From: a bacterium
Lineage (GTDB): Bacteria; Auribacterota; UBA3054
Assembly (NCBI GenBank): GCA_017616555.1
Contig: JAFZXZ010000032.1
Span: 303,862 to 367,861 of the forward strand
Length of the DNA stretch: 64,000 nt
Direction of reading: 5' to 3'
Below the pieces are notes generated by a model. It made no database searches. It worked only from the letters and a program-made list of their open reading frames with translations, and was not told the DNA's origin. Positions 35,279 to 44,170 of this stretch are shown piece after piece (positions within the stretch are counted from its first letter, which is position 1; the number at the start of each line of letters is the position of its first letter). The position numbers and the translations under genes were made by a program.

Positions 35279-35314
35279 GCGCGTTGAGGTATAGGCGCAA
35301 AACAGGGAACGCGC
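35279..35314. repeat. Inverted repeat between divergent asnS and kinase genes
   Basis: GCGCGTT (35279-35285) and AACGCGC (35308-35314) form a perfect 7-bp inverted repeat with a 22-base loop. It sits between the two divergent promoters. It could be an operator or a weak hairpin. Confidence 0.35.
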
Positions 35315-35325
35315 TTAATAAAAAA

Positions 35326-35334
35326 TGCTAAAAT
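35326..35334 (+). promoter_or_regulatory. Extended -10 promoter of the nucleoside salvage operon
   Basis: TGCTAAAAT lies 38 bases before ATG 35372. No clear -35 is seen. GAGGAG precedes the start codon. Confidence 0.5.
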
Positions 35335-35371
35335 TTATTTACCCTGTATATTTGAGCAAAGAGGAGAAAAC

Positions 35372-37102
35372 ATGGCGGAAATCAAAGAAACGTCTCCCAG
35401 AACGAATGTTTATATTACGCTTCCCGACAAGAGGATCATGTGCGCTCCTTTGGGAACGAAATTGAAGGATATTATCGCTTCCGCTTATCCGGAAGACCCG
35501 TACCTCTACCTTGCGGCTTTGTGCGACAACGTTATGCACACCCTGAACTATGCGCCAAGAAGGGATATTTTCCTTGAGCCTCTGACCAGGAAGCATGAAT
35601 TGGGCAGACTGGTCTACAACCGCAGCCTGGTCTTGCTTATGGTCACGGCTTTCAAGGAAGTTTTCCCGGAGCAGAAGGTCTTCACCGATTACCGCCGGCC
35701 CATGGGCGGGCTTTTCTGCCGCACCTCGAGCCCAATCTCCAAGGAAGATCTGAAAAAGGTCGAGGATAAAATGTGGGAGATGGTCAACGACGATATCCCT
35801 GTCGATTTTGAGGAGAAGACCATCGAGGAAGGTGAAAAGATCCTTCTGGAAGAAAAAGAGGAAGACAAGATCTATTTCCTTAAAACGATTGCCGAAAGGG
35901 CGAAGAAAAATACAGCCTGGTTCGTCAGGGTAGGGAAATACTTCGATTATTTCCACGGGCCCCTGGTCGTCTCCATGGGCTACCTAAGGAGGCTTGCGCT
36001 GAGATCAACGCCTTCCGGCTTCATTCTGGTGCCGAGCCAGACGGACGTAAAAAGGGCGGAGGCTATGGCAGAAAAGGTCACGCTGGTGGACGCCGCTTTC
36101 AGGAGGGCCGTCAAACTCGCCAACCAACTGGAAGTGGGAACGGTTCCGCAGCTGAACGAGATCATAAGGAAAGGCGAAACTCACGAAGGCATTTTAGTCT
36201 CCGAGTCAGCCCAGTCTTCCCAAATCACCGCCATCGCAAGGGAGATCGCGGAAAGGGGAGCGGTGAAGCTGGTTTTGATCGCCGGCCCTTCTTCCTCAGG
36301 TAAGACCACGTTCTCGAAGAGGCTGGCCATCGCGCTGCAGACCTGCGGTATCAAGCCGGTGACGCTGGAGATGGACCGCTACTTCGTGGAGCGCGACAAA
36401 ACTCCCAGGGACGAGAAAGGGGAGTACGATTTCGAGAGCATCCACGCCATGGACCTCACGCTGCTTGACCACGACCTCAACGAATTGATCGCGGGCAGGG
36501 AAGTGACGCTTCCCAAGTACGATTTCATTACAGGCACCAGAAGCGTCGGGCCGAAGCTTCGTTTGAAGGAAGGCCAGATCCTGATCGCGGAAGGCATCCA
36601 CGGCCTAAATCCGCTCTTGACTCAGGGTATTCCTGCCAAGTCGATTTTCCGCATTTACATTTCGCCGCTGACGCCTCTGAACCTTGACCGTCACCACCAT
36701 ATCTCGACAAGCGATTCCCGCATGATCAGGAGGATCGTCCGCGACGCCAGGACAAGAGGACATAGTGCTGAGCAGACGATCATGAGATGGGCCAGCATCA
36801 GGCGCGGCGAATACAAGAACATCTTCCCTTACCAGGAGCAGGCTGACGCCATCTTCAATTCCATGTTCCTCTATGAACTGTGCGTTTTGAAACCTATAGC
36901 GGAGCCTCTGCTTCTGCAGATAAGCAAGGAAAGCCCGGCTTACCCGAAGGCTGACAGTCTGCTTCGTCTCCTCTCCTTCTTCGAACCGATGGGAACTCAG
37001 CTGATTCCTGAAAACAGCATTTTGAGAGAGTTCGTGGGAGGATCGTCTTTGGAAAGATATCTGCCCGGGCAGTTCGAATCTTACTGGAGCATCGACAACT
37101 GA
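35372..37102 (+). CDS. Uridine kinase-like nucleoside kinase with N-terminal TGS/tRNA-synthetase-like domains
   Basis: The 576-residue protein has a ThrRS-like N-terminus: a TGS-like segment (~10-75) and a second-additional-domain-like region (~75-260). A P-loop nucleoside kinase domain (~295-500) follows. Walker A is GPSSSGKTTFSKR near 305-317. The kinase segment also carries MDRYFVERDKTPRDEKG and IAEGIHGLNP, typical of uridine kinase/phosphoribulokinase-fold proteins. The same architecture occurs in many anaerobes as a putative uridine/cytidine kinase. Pyrimidine nucleoside phosphorylation is likely. The N-terminal domains have no proven role. It leads a tightly coupled operon with deoB, deoA and punA, whose ATG overlaps this stop by one base. 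Confidence 0.85.
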   Translation: MAEIKETSPRTNVYITLPDKRIMCAPLGTKLKDIIASAYPEDPYLYLAALCDNVMHTLNYAPRRDIFLEPLTRKHELGRLVYNRSLVLLMVTAFKEVFPEQKVFTDYRRPMGGLFCRTSSPISKEDLKKVEDKMWEMVNDDIPVDFEEKTIEEGEKILLEEKEEDKIYFLKTIAERAKKNTAWFVRVGKYFDYFHGPLVVSMGYLRRLALRSTPSGFILVPSQTDVKRAEAMAEKVTLVDAAFRRAVKLANQLEVGTVPQLNEIIRKGETHEGILVSESAQSSQITAIAREIAERGAVKLVLIAGPSSSGKTTFSKRLAIALQTCGIKPVTLEMDRYFVERDKTPRDEKGEYDFESIHAMDLTLLDHDLNELIAGREVTLPKYDFITGTRSVGPKLRLKEGQILIAEGIHGLNPLLTQGIPAKSIFRIYISPLTPLNLDRHHHISTSDSRMIRRIVRDARTRGHSAEQTIMRWASIRRGEYKNIFPYQEQADAIFNSMFLYELCVLKPIAEPLLLQISKESPAYPKADSLLRLLSFFEPMGTQLIPENSILREFVGGSSLERYLPGQFESYWSIDN

Positions 37103-38268
37103 TGGCGAAAAGAGTCATAATCATAATCCTTGATTCCGTCGGCATAGGGTATGCCCCCGATGCCAGATCTTACGGTGATTCCGGAGCCTCCACGCTTGCC
37201 CATACCGCGCAAAGCGTAGGCGGACTTAAAATCCCAAATATGCAGAGAATGGGTTTGGGGAACATCGAGCCAAAAGAGATCTTGGGCTGCCCTCCCAGTC
37301 CTGATCCGTCCGCATCATACGGGCGCATGACGGAAATAAACTGCGGGAAAGACACGACCACCGGGCATTGGGAGATGATCGGATGCCGCATGGAATCTCC
37401 TTTCGCCACTTTCCCCAACGGCTTCCCGGAAGATTTTTTAAGGAAGTGGATGAAAGAGACAGGAGTCCCTGGCTACCTTTGCAACAGGCCGATAAGCGGA
37501 ACTGTCGTCATAAAGGAACTGGGCGAAGAGCATTTGAAAACCGGTTTCCCCATCGTTTACACTTCGGCCGACTCCGTCTTCCAGATAGCCGCTCACGAAG
37601 AGCGCTTCGGCTTGGAAAGGCTTTACGAAGTCTGCCGCGTCACAAGAAGCTTGGTGGATGAACTGAATGTCGGAAGAGTGATAGCCCGGCCTTTCGTCGG
37701 AACGAAAGCGGACGATTTCACGCGCACGCCCAGAAGAAGGGACTACTCGATGAAGCCCCCGTCTCCGAATCTTCTCACCCTGCTTTCCGAAAAGGGATTG
37801 CCTTTCTACGCCATCGGCAAGATCGAGGACATCTACGCCAAAGTAGGTGTGACGAAAGCAGTCCACACTGTTTCCAATGCCGACGGAATGAAGAAGCTTA
37901 TGGAAGCTATAAAAGAGCAAAAGAACGGATTGATCTTCGCGAACCTTGTGGACTTCGACATGCTCTACGGACACAGGAGAGACCCTAATGGGTACGCCAA
38001 GTGCCTGGAGGAATTCGACGAGCTCCTTGGGCCGCTGCTCTTAAGCCTCGGAAGAGACGACTATCTCTTCATATCCGCCGACCACGGGCTGGATCCGACT
38101 TACAAAGGCACGGACCACACCAGGGAAAGGGTGCCTTTGCTTTTCTATTCCCCGAGCCTTGAAGCGAAAGATCTGGGAACGCGGTCGACTTTCGCCGACC
38201 TGGGCGCGACGGTCGCAGAGTTATTGGGACTTCCGCCGCTTGCTTTCGGAAGGAGCGTCATTGAATGA
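37102..38268 (+). CDS. deoB: Phosphopentomutase
   Basis: The 388-residue alkaline-phosphatase-superfamily enzyme interconverts (deoxy)ribose 1-phosphate and 5-phosphate. The N-terminal metal/active-site region is VIIIILDSVGIGYAPDA with the phosphorylated Thr in SGASTLAHT. Further family segments are GKDTTTGHWEM, PTGFP-like FPIVYTSADSVFQIAAHEE and the metal-binding SADHGLDPT and DHTRERVP. The length is typical. It overlaps the previous gene by one base (TGATG) and the next by four. Together with the phosphorylases it feeds nucleoside sugars into the pentose phosphate pathway. Confidence 0.96.
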   Translation: MAKRVIIIILDSVGIGYAPDARSYGDSGASTLAHTAQSVGGLKIPNMQRMGLGNIEPKEILGCPPSPDPSASYGRMTEINCGKDTTTGHWEMIGCRMESPFATFPNGFPEDFLRKWMKETGVPGYLCNRPISGTVVIKELGEEHLKTGFPIVYTSADSVFQIAAHEERFGLERLYEVCRVTRSLVDELNVGRVIARPFVGTKADDFTRTPRRRDYSMKPPSPNLLTLLSEKGLPFYAIGKIEDIYAKVGVTKAVHTVSNADGMKKLMEAIKEQKNGLIFANLVDFDMLYGHRRDPNGYAKCLEEFDELLGPLLLSLGRDDYLFISADHGLDPTYKGTDHTRERVPLLFYSPSLEAKDLGTRSTFADLGATVAELLGLPPLAFGRSVIE

Positions 38269-39566
38269 AAACGCCCGTCGAAGTGATAGAAATAAAGAAG
38301 CGCGGCGGAAACATAGCTCAGCGCGACCTAAAGGATTTTCTTGCCGGCTACATGCAGGGATCTGTCGCCGATTATCAGATGAGCGCTTTTTTGATGGCCG
38401 CCTGCATTAGGGGACTTTCCGAAGAGGAAGTGGTGGTTATTACGCGCTGTATCAAGGAAAGCGGAAACTGCCGGCCGAAAGAAAATTTCGGCAAGCCTGT
38501 CGTTGACAAGCATTCCACGGGCGGAGTGGGGGACAAGCCTACGATAGTCCTTCTGCCTCTCCTCGCTTCCATGGGAGTTCTTGTTCCGACGCTGGCGGGC
38601 CGCGGACTCGGTCATACGGGCGGAACGGTGGACAAACTGGAAGCTTTACCAGGGATCAAGCAGCAGTATCACTGGAATGAAGCGCAGAAACTTTTGGAAA
38701 AGAACGGCGCGGCCTTCCTAACGCAGAGCGACGACATAGCAAGGCTCGACAAAAGGTTATATGCCCTCCGGGACGTGACCGGCACGGTCGATTCCATAGG
38801 CCTTATCACTTCCAGCATTCTGGGGAAAAAACTCTCCGAAGAACTTGACGGTCTTGTGCTGGACGTAAAATACGGCAGCGGCGCCTTCATGACGACTTAC
38901 GAGGATGCTAAAAGCCTGGCCGAGCTTCTTGTGAAAATTTCGACGCTTATGGGGACGGTTGCGAAAGTTTTGCTGACCGATATGAACGAGCCCTTGGGCG
39001 AATGGGCCGGCAACGGCGTGGAAGTAATGGAGGCAGTAAGGATGCTCAGGGGAGAAACGGTCGAGCCGCGCTTCTACGAAGTGACTATAAGTCTTGCCGA
39101 GGCAATGTATCAGCTCGCTTTCCCCGGCGATTGCAAAAATGTCAGGGAGAAATTGGTTGCCAAATTGCAAAGCGGCGAAGCTTATGAAAAGTTCCTTGCC
39201 ATCATAACGGCCCAGGGCGTTGAGTCTGAAACGTTAGGAAAGCTTGACGGGATACTTGCCCCGCCGAAATTGGCCGGAGTATTGAGAGCCGACCGTACGG
39301 GTTATGTTTCAAAAGTCAACGCCCACGCGCTGGGAACGCTTCTCATAAAGATGGGCGCCGGCAGGAAAGTCTTGAGCGACAAGATCGACCACAAGCCGGG
39401 CTTGAGATTTTTGAAAAAGAGAGGGGACAAGGTAGAGAAAGGCGAGGCGCTTTTGGAAGCTTACGCTTCAAAAGAGCTTGAACTTCCGCAAATATCTGAG
39501 ATCTACACCATAACAGATGAGGAAGTGAAGCTTCCTCCCTATATCAACCGTTTGGAAAAATCATGA
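38265..39566 (+). CDS. deoA: Thymidine/pyrimidine-nucleoside phosphorylase
   Basis: The 433-residue enzyme cleaves thymidine (or uridine, if it is the pyrimidine-nucleoside phosphorylase subtype) with phosphate. The N-terminal helical domain is followed by the phosphate-binding motif KHSTGGVGDK and the signature TLAGRGLGHTGGTVDKLE. KYGSGAFM and the C-terminal RADRTGYVSKVNA, KPGLRF and Gly/Lys-rich domain complete the fold. The length matches deoA/pdp; the two are hard to separate by eye, so the symbol is provisional. It overlaps deoB by four bases and punA by four bases, indicating strict coupling in the salvage operon. Confidence 0.93.
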   Translation: MKTPVEVIEIKKRGGNIAQRDLKDFLAGYMQGSVADYQMSAFLMAACIRGLSEEEVVVITRCIKESGNCRPKENFGKPVVDKHSTGGVGDKPTIVLLPLLASMGVLVPTLAGRGLGHTGGTVDKLEALPGIKQQYHWNEAQKLLEKNGAAFLTQSDDIARLDKRLYALRDVTGTVDSIGLITSSILGKKLSEELDGLVLDVKYGSGAFMTTYEDAKSLAELLVKISTLMGTVAKVLLTDMNEPLGEWAGNGVEVMEAVRMLRGETVEPRFYEVTISLAEAMYQLAFPGDCKNVREKLVAKLQSGEAYEKFLAIITAQGVESETLGKLDGILAPPKLAGVLRADRTGYVSKVNAHALGTLLIKMGAGRKVLSDKIDHKPGLRFLKKRGDKVEKGEALLEAYASKELELPQISEIYTITDEEVKLPPYINRLEKS

Positions 39567-40375
39567 TGTTAGAGTACGACAAAATCAGACAGATCTGCGC
39601 TTTTTTAAACGACAAGTGCGAAATCGAGCCGCAAGTCGTCGTGGTCTTGGGCTCGGGCCTTGACAAATTCAGCGAAGCCGTCGAGCCGATAAGCGAAATA
39701 CCCTACGGCGACATTCCTTACATCCCGGTCTCTACCGTGCAGAGCCATGCCGGCTCCCTTTTGGTCGGAAGGCTTAACGGCAAGACGGTAGCTGTCATGC
39801 GAGGGAGGGTGCATCTTTATGAAGGCAACGCTCCTTCGGACGTCGTGAGGCTTCTGCGCGCCATTATTGTTTGGGGCGCGTCGCATGTCATACTGACGAA
39901 CGCCGCCGGCGGCATAGCTCCTCATCTGGAACCGGGAGACCTTATGCTTATTGAGGATCAGATAAACAACCAGGGGGTTTCTTCGTTGACAGGTTTCAAT
40001 GACGAACGCATGGGCACAAGGTTTCCGGACATGACGACTCTCTACGACGAAGACTGCAACACCGATATCATGTCCTGCGCCAAATCGCTGGGCATCAAGC
40101 TTCACCGGGGAGTTTACGCCGGCATGCACGGCCCTGCTTTCGAGACTCCTGCGGAAGTTAACATGCTGAGGATAATGGGCGCCGACGTGGTCGGAATGTC
40201 AACTGTCTTGGAGGCCGAGGCGGCCCACCACATGGGCGCCAAGGTCAGCGGCATAACGCTCGTTAGTAACCCGGCGGCGAAGAAAGGAGGGGCGAAGATC
40301 ACGCACGACAGCGTTGCCGCCGCGAGTGAAAAAGGCAGTTCTGCGCTCGTAAAGCTTCTTTCCGCCTACATCTAG
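39563..40375 (+). CDS. punA: Purine nucleoside phosphorylase, trimeric type
   Basis: The 270-residue enzyme phosphorolyses purine nucleosides. The trimeric PNP motifs are all visible: VVLGSGLDKF near the start, GRVHLYEG, NAAGGI, GMHGPAFETPAEVNMLRIMGAD and VVGMSTVLEA, with SNPAAK near the end. The family usually has SLETPAE; here FETPAE matches many bacterial members. Alternative symbols (pnp, xapA) apply equally. It is the last gene of the four-gene operon, and its stop is followed within five bases by the -35 box of the next promoter. No terminator hairpin was recognised. Confidence 0.94.
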   Translation: MMLEYDKIRQICAFLNDKCEIEPQVVVVLGSGLDKFSEAVEPISEIPYGDIPYIPVSTVQSHAGSLLVGRLNGKTVAVMRGRVHLYEGNAPSDVVRLLRAIIVWGASHVILTNAAGGIAPHLEPGDLMLIEDQINNQGVSSLTGFNDERMGTRFPDMTTLYDEDCNTDIMSCAKSLGIKLHRGVYAGMHGPAFETPAEVNMLRIMGADVVGMSTVLEAEAAHHMGAKVSGITLVSNPAAKKGGAKITHDSVAAASEKGSSALVKLLSAYI

Positions 40376-40379
40376 CCTT

Positions 40380-40408
40380 TTGACATATCTTGGGGGTTAT
40401 ATTACAAT
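40380..40408 (+). promoter_or_regulatory. Strong promoter of the arginine decarboxylase gene
   Basis: TTGACA (40380-40385), a 17-base spacer and TACAAT (40403-40408) match the housekeeping consensus closely. The predicted leader is about 43 bases to ATG 40458. Confidence 0.85.
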
Positions 40409-40457
40409 ATCCTCCAAACAATAATTTTAACCGTACAAATTGGAGCTCCGAGAAAAG

Positions 40458-41000
40458 ATGATTCCCAGCCAGGTTTTCTTTACTAAGGGTGTTGGCGTCC
40501 ACAAGGACCGCCTCAGCAGTTTTGAAGACGCGCTGCGCATGGCAGGCATACAGGCTTGCAACCTAGTCACGGTTTCGAGCATTCTTCCGCCCCGCTGCAA
40601 GATCATTCCCAGGCACAAGGGCATCGCATTGCTTAATCCCGGAGAGATAACCTTCACCGTCATGGCAAGGATCGACACCAACGAGCCTGGGCGCCAGATC
40701 GTCGCTTCAGTTGGCTTGGCCCAGCCCGCCGACGGCAACCATTACGGTTACCTTTCAGAACATCACACCTACGGCGAAACGGACGAGACAGCCGGCGAAT
40801 ATGCCGAGGATCTGGCCGCCACCATGCTTGCCACGACTTTGGGCGTGGACATGGATCCGGACGCCGACTGGGACGAAAGGAAAGAGATGTACCGCATGAG
40901 CGGACGCTTTGTAAGGACCACGAACATCACCCAGTCCGCCAGGGGCGACAAGAACGGCCTTTGGAAGACGGTCGTCGCCGCGGCTGTTTTCATCGAGTAA
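40458..41000 (+). CDS. Pyruvoyl-dependent arginine decarboxylase
   Basis: The 180-residue proenzyme decarboxylates arginine to agmatine. It self-cleaves between two serines to form the pyruvoyl cofactor. The site is Ser40-Ser41 in VTVSSILPP, with Ser41 becoming the pyruvoyl group. The segments [42 protein letters not shown] and the C-terminal [11 protein letters not shown] agree with the family. I prefer ATG 40458 to an in-frame TTG at 40440; [11 protein letters not shown] is the usual N-terminus. It is alone in its transcription unit. Agmatine could feed polyamine synthesis or acid resistance. It ends two bases before the convergent ftsZ. Confidence 0.92.
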   Translation: MIPSQVFFTKGVGVHKDRLSSFEDALRMAGIQACNLVTVSSILPPRCKIIPRHKGIALLNPGEITFTVMARIDTNEPGRQIVASVGLAQPADGNHYGYLSEHHTYGETDETAGEYAEDLAATMLATTLGVDMDPDADWDERKEMYRMSGRFVRTTNITQSARGDKNGLWKTVVAAAVFIE

Positions 41001-41002
41001 TA

Positions 41003-42127
41003 TTACTGTTCGATCCTGAGATTCTTTCTCAGGAAAGTCGGCCTGTCGTAGTTTATGCCCTCGAAGTAAGCGGGGGCTGTTCCTTTGAAGTAGCCTTCGT
41101 CCGCCGCTAAGAATCCCATTTCTACCTGGTCTCCCGGACCGGCAACGGTCATCTCAGTCTGGAACACCGGAGCGGAAATTTCCTTAGGATCGTTCATACC
41201 GGTGGCGAACATTATGACTTTTACTTTCTCAAGTTCGTTGTTGACGTAGAGGCCGTTGAAAACTTCCGTCTGGTAGCCAATTTCGTTTTGCAGCGTCGTT
41301 CTGGCGTCCTTTATCTGCTTGTAGGAGATAGTGCCGTTGCCCATGATCACGAGCGCCATTTTAGAGGCGTCTTTGAGGGAATAGTCGCCGTACGACATGT
41401 TCTTCGGCGAACGCGCAAGGCTTATGGCGACCGAGACGGCCTGTTCGCCGTCCGCTTCGCCAATTCCGATCATGGCGTTGCCGGGAGTAGAGGCTACGCT
41501 CAAAAATTCGCTGAAATCAAGGCTAACGGTGCTGGCCGAGCTCGTGATCACCTTTATCATTTCAAGAAGCGAGATGACGTTTTTGTCAGTAGCTCTCAGG
41601 ACTTCCAGAAAGGGGACGTTCTCATCTTCAATGCCGACGCCGTTCTGGATCGGAAGCACCACAGGCACCACTTCCTTGATGTTTTTCAAGGCGACCTTCG
41701 CGGCTTCCTGTTTTTTCGAATCGTCGTAGTAGAAGGGGAGAGTGACAGAGGCCATCACAACGCAGCCCGGATTTCCTGCGGCCGCCTGGGCTATGACGCC
41801 GGTGGCGCCCGAACCCGTCCCGCCGCTCAATCCTGCGCAAAGGATGGCGATGTCCACGCCCTGGATCATCGATTTGATCTCGTTGATGCTTTTCTGAGCG
41901 GCTTCCGCACCCTTCATGGGATCTTTGGCCGTTCCGATGCCGCTGGAGCCGATCTGGACTTTGTGGGTGACGGATTGGTTGGCCAGGCTTATGAAGTCGG
42001 TGTCCACGCCGTAGAATTCAAAATTGTCGCCCAGCGTTCCGGCATACTGTTTCTCGATGTTGGAAACTGTGTTGCAGCCGCAGCCGCCGACGCCTATAAC
42101 TTTTATCAGAAGTTTGTTGTCTTTCAT
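41003..42127 (-). CDS. ftsZ: Cell division protein FtsZ (divergent)
   Basis: The 374-residue tubulin homologue polymerises at the division site. The nucleotide-binding GVGGCGCN is at 12-19. The tubulin signature is SGGTGSGA at 101-108, where FtsZ usually has GGGTGTGA. The T7 loop is SLDFSEF (Ser202, Asp204, Glu207); typical FtsZ has N-x-D-x-x-D, so the first Asn and the last catalytic Asp are replaced. A C-terminal YDRPTFLRK matches the conserved FtsA/ZipA-binding tail. The usual IPN motif also reads LPI. Order and position after ftsA leave little doubt about identity. It overlaps ftsA by four bases and is the last gene of the dcw cluster. Confidence 0.92.
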   Translation of the reverse strand: MKDNKLLIKVIGVGGCGCNTVSNIEKQYAGTLGDNFEFYGVDTDFISLANQSVTHKVQIGSSGIGTAKDPMKGAEAAQKSINEIKSMIQGVDIAILCAGLSGGTGSGATGVIAQAAAGNPGCVVMASVTLPFYYDDSKKQEAAKVALKNIKEVVPVVLPIQNGVGIEDENVPFLEVLRATDKNVISLLEMIKVITSSASTVSLDFSEFLSVASTPGNAMIGIGEADGEQAVSVAISLARSPKNMSYGDYSLKDASKMALVIMGNGTISYKQIKDARTTLQNEIGYQTEVFNGLYVNNELEKVKVIMFATGMNDPKEISAPVFQTEMTVAGPGDQVEMGFLAADEGYFKGTAPAYFEGINYDRPTFLRKNLRIEQ

Positions 42128-43356
42128 AGCAGATTAAAGAATTTGAAGATCCCGGAGGAGGATTTTTTAGAGGGACGGAGGTCTTCCTTGGCGGCGTAGA
42201 CCAGCATTCCCAGAATGGTGGATGAACCGGAGTCGGTCTGGAACTTATTGCCGTAATAAGGGGAGAAGAGCCGGCCGATCTCTTCTGAATCAGAGACTTC
42301 GGCTTCGGTTGGGATAATGGGATAGGCGTTGCGTACATCCAGAGTGGAGAATTCGCGGCGCATATAGCTAATAAAGCTGGATCTTGCGGCGTTGCCAGTA
42401 AGGAAGATTCCGCCCTGGATCTGGCTCAGCATGCCGTTCTGTTTGATCTGGTCGGCTATGTAGCGGACTGTTTCCTCAGTTCTGGCCTGGACGATCGTGT
42501 CAACCGAGCGGGTCTTGTAAAGTTTTCCTCCCACTCTGACTTCCATCTCGTTTTTGTCATACTGACATTTCAGTTCCTCGGCAGCCTTGAATGGCATGTT
42601 GAGGCCCAGCGCAAGGTCGTTGGTTATGTGGTCGCCGCCCACTGGGAAGCTTCCGATAAACTGAATGATGCCGTTTTTCCAAAAGGCGAAGTCGGTGCTG
42701 CCGGCGCCGGCGTTGATCACGAGCGAACCTATCTGCCTCTGTTCGGGGGTAAGGACGGAGTAGCCGTCCGCCACCGCGTCGAAGCAGAATATATCGACCG
42801 TGTGACCGGCGTTGTTAAGCGTTTCCGCAAACTTGTCAAGGATGGCTGTGTCGCCAACTATGCCGAAGCCTTTGGCCCCTATCTTTTCACCCTTCATTTC
42901 CAAGATGCTCGCCTGATTCGTTTCTCTGACGCCGTCCACGCTGTATTCCGTAACGTAGATATGAATAGGTTTGCGGTCCTTGTGGGTGAAGAGATCCTCA
43001 AAGGCCGCATCTATGTCGGTGAGGACTTTTTCCCCGATCACTCCGTCCCTCGTATTGTTGGAGACGGTGGTGACTTCCTGTTCGCCTGTGATTATGGAGC
43101 CTGTTACGCTGGCGATCACTTCCTCCATGCGGAATGTGGCGCGGGCTTTGACGTCGTTCTCAGCGGCCAGGACGGCTTTCTTAACGGCCTCCTGCGCCGC
43201 GTTGGCATCCTCGACGCGGCCCTTGATGATTCCTTCGGAAGAAGCGGTACCATAGCCGATTACTTCCAATGAACCGTCCTCAAGCAGCCTGCCGATGGCG
43301 GCTCTGACGGTCTGAGACCCGAGGTCGATTGCCGAATAGATCTTTTCTTTTGCCAT
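42124..43356 (-). CDS. ftsA: Cell division protein FtsA
   Basis: The 410-residue actin-fold ATPase tethers FtsZ to the membrane. The first phosphate motif is IDLGSQTVRAAIG. An SHS2/1C-type insertion lies at ~85-165. The second phosphate motif is INAGAGSTDFAFW (usual D replaced by N), then FPVGGDHITNDLA and the adenosine motif GGIFLTGNAA. The C-terminus KKSSSGIFKFFNLL is a plausible short amphipathic membrane-targeting helix. It overlaps ftsZ by four bases and lies three bases after ftsQ. The Asp-to-Asn change in the phosphate-2 motif might affect hydrolysis, but FtsA is often a weak ATPase. Confidence 0.94.
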   Translation of the reverse strand: MAKEKIYSAIDLGSQTVRAAIGRLLEDGSLEVIGYGTASSEGIIKGRVEDANAAQEAVKKAVLAAENDVKARATFRMEEVIASVTGSIITGEQEVTTVSNNTRDGVIGEKVLTDIDAAFEDLFTHKDRKPIHIYVTEYSVDGVRETNQASILEMKGEKIGAKGFGIVGDTAILDKFAETLNNAGHTVDIFCFDAVADGYSVLTPEQRQIGSLVINAGAGSTDFAFWKNGIIQFIGSFPVGGDHITNDLALGLNMPFKAAEELKCQYDKNEMEVRVGGKLYKTRSVDTIVQARTEETVRYIADQIKQNGMLSQIQGGIFLTGNAARSSFISYMRREFSTLDVRNAYPIIPTEAEVSDSEEIGRLFSPYYGNKFQTDSGSSTILGMLVYAAKEDLRPSKKSSSGIFKFFNLL

Positions 43357-43359
43357 AAC

Positions 43360-44163
43360 TCAGAGATATTTGCAAACTACCGCCACATCCTCGTAGCGGG
43401 CGTCGATTTTAGAGGCTCCGCGGCCGTTTTCGCGCAGGTTCTTGATGACTTCAAAAACCTTGGCTACTTCGTCCATGGAGTATTGTTCGCTTAAATATAT
43501 TTCGTCGATGGAGACTGTCTTGAAAACGAGAGCGTCTTTCTGTCTGACATCAATGGTCTTGATCTTAAGGAAATTCCTTTCCGGCGCGTGGCGGATGACC
43601 AGGAGATAATCGAGAGCTGTGATAACTTTTTTGTCTTTGCATTCCTGGCCGGGGACACCGGTTTCCTTGTCCGAAATTATTAGCGGAAGCCCGCTGGCGT
43701 TCTCCAGCTTGTTTTCGCTCAAAATGTGGCCGCGGCGGTCGATTGGAAGCGTTTTTCCCTCCAGTGTTTTCAGAAGCGCCATAGGCTCCCTTTCCTTAAC
43801 GCGGATTATGAGGTTTGTCGGCATCTCGCGCTCGATCTCTACTTTTTCAATGTCCGGGTGGGCGATGATGCCCTGCTTGATCTTGTCGGTCTTCAAGGTG
43901 TAGATGTTCATGCTGGCGTAGAGTCCGCCAGCTTTCACGATATCGGCTTTGCTGACGGAATGGTTGCCCACCACCTTTATGCTCTTGACGTTGAATTCAT
44001 CTGAGCTGATGAATTTTTCGGTCGTTTTGTAGATTACGGCGATGATGACGAAAACAGCCGCGATAACGAGGAGAGTTTTGAAGAAGCCGCTCAGGATATC
44101 ACGGAGCTGGGCTTTCTTCACTTCCGGGCGGCTGGCCGCCTTTTGATTTTTCGTTGTATACAT
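43360..44163 (-). CDS. ftsQ: Cell division protein FtsQ
   Basis: The 267-residue bitopic protein has a short basic cytoplasmic N-terminus, one transmembrane helix (~28-48) and a periplasmic part. The POTRA domain (~58-130) has FNVKSIKVVGNHSVSKADIV and ...NIYTLKTDKIKQGI. The beta domain after it holds IIRVKEREPMAL and RRGHILSEN. It is a scaffold of the divisome (FtsQLB) in the periplasm. Sequence similarity is moderate, as is usual for FtsQ. Position between murC and ftsA confirms it. No ddl or murB precedes it, unlike E. coli. Confidence 0.9.
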   Translation of the reverse strand: MYTTKNQKAASRPEVKKAQLRDILSGFFKTLLVIAAVFVIIAVIYKTTEKFISSDEFNVKSIKVVGNHSVSKADIVKAGGLYASMNIYTLKTDKIKQGIIAHPDIEKVEIEREMPTNLIIRVKEREPMALLKTLEGKTLPIDRRGHILSENKLENASGLPLIISDKETGVPGQECKDKKVITALDYLLVIRHAPERNFLKIKTIDVRQKDALVFKTVSIDEIYLSEQYSMDEVAKVFEVIKNLRENGRGASKIDARYEDVAVVCKYL

Positions 44164-44170
44164 AGACCCC

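Noticed and set aside
41288-42199. 303-codon open frame antisense to ftsZ
   Set aside because: Its length is explained by the codon bias of ftsZ. The translation is His/Arg/Asp-rich with no domain.
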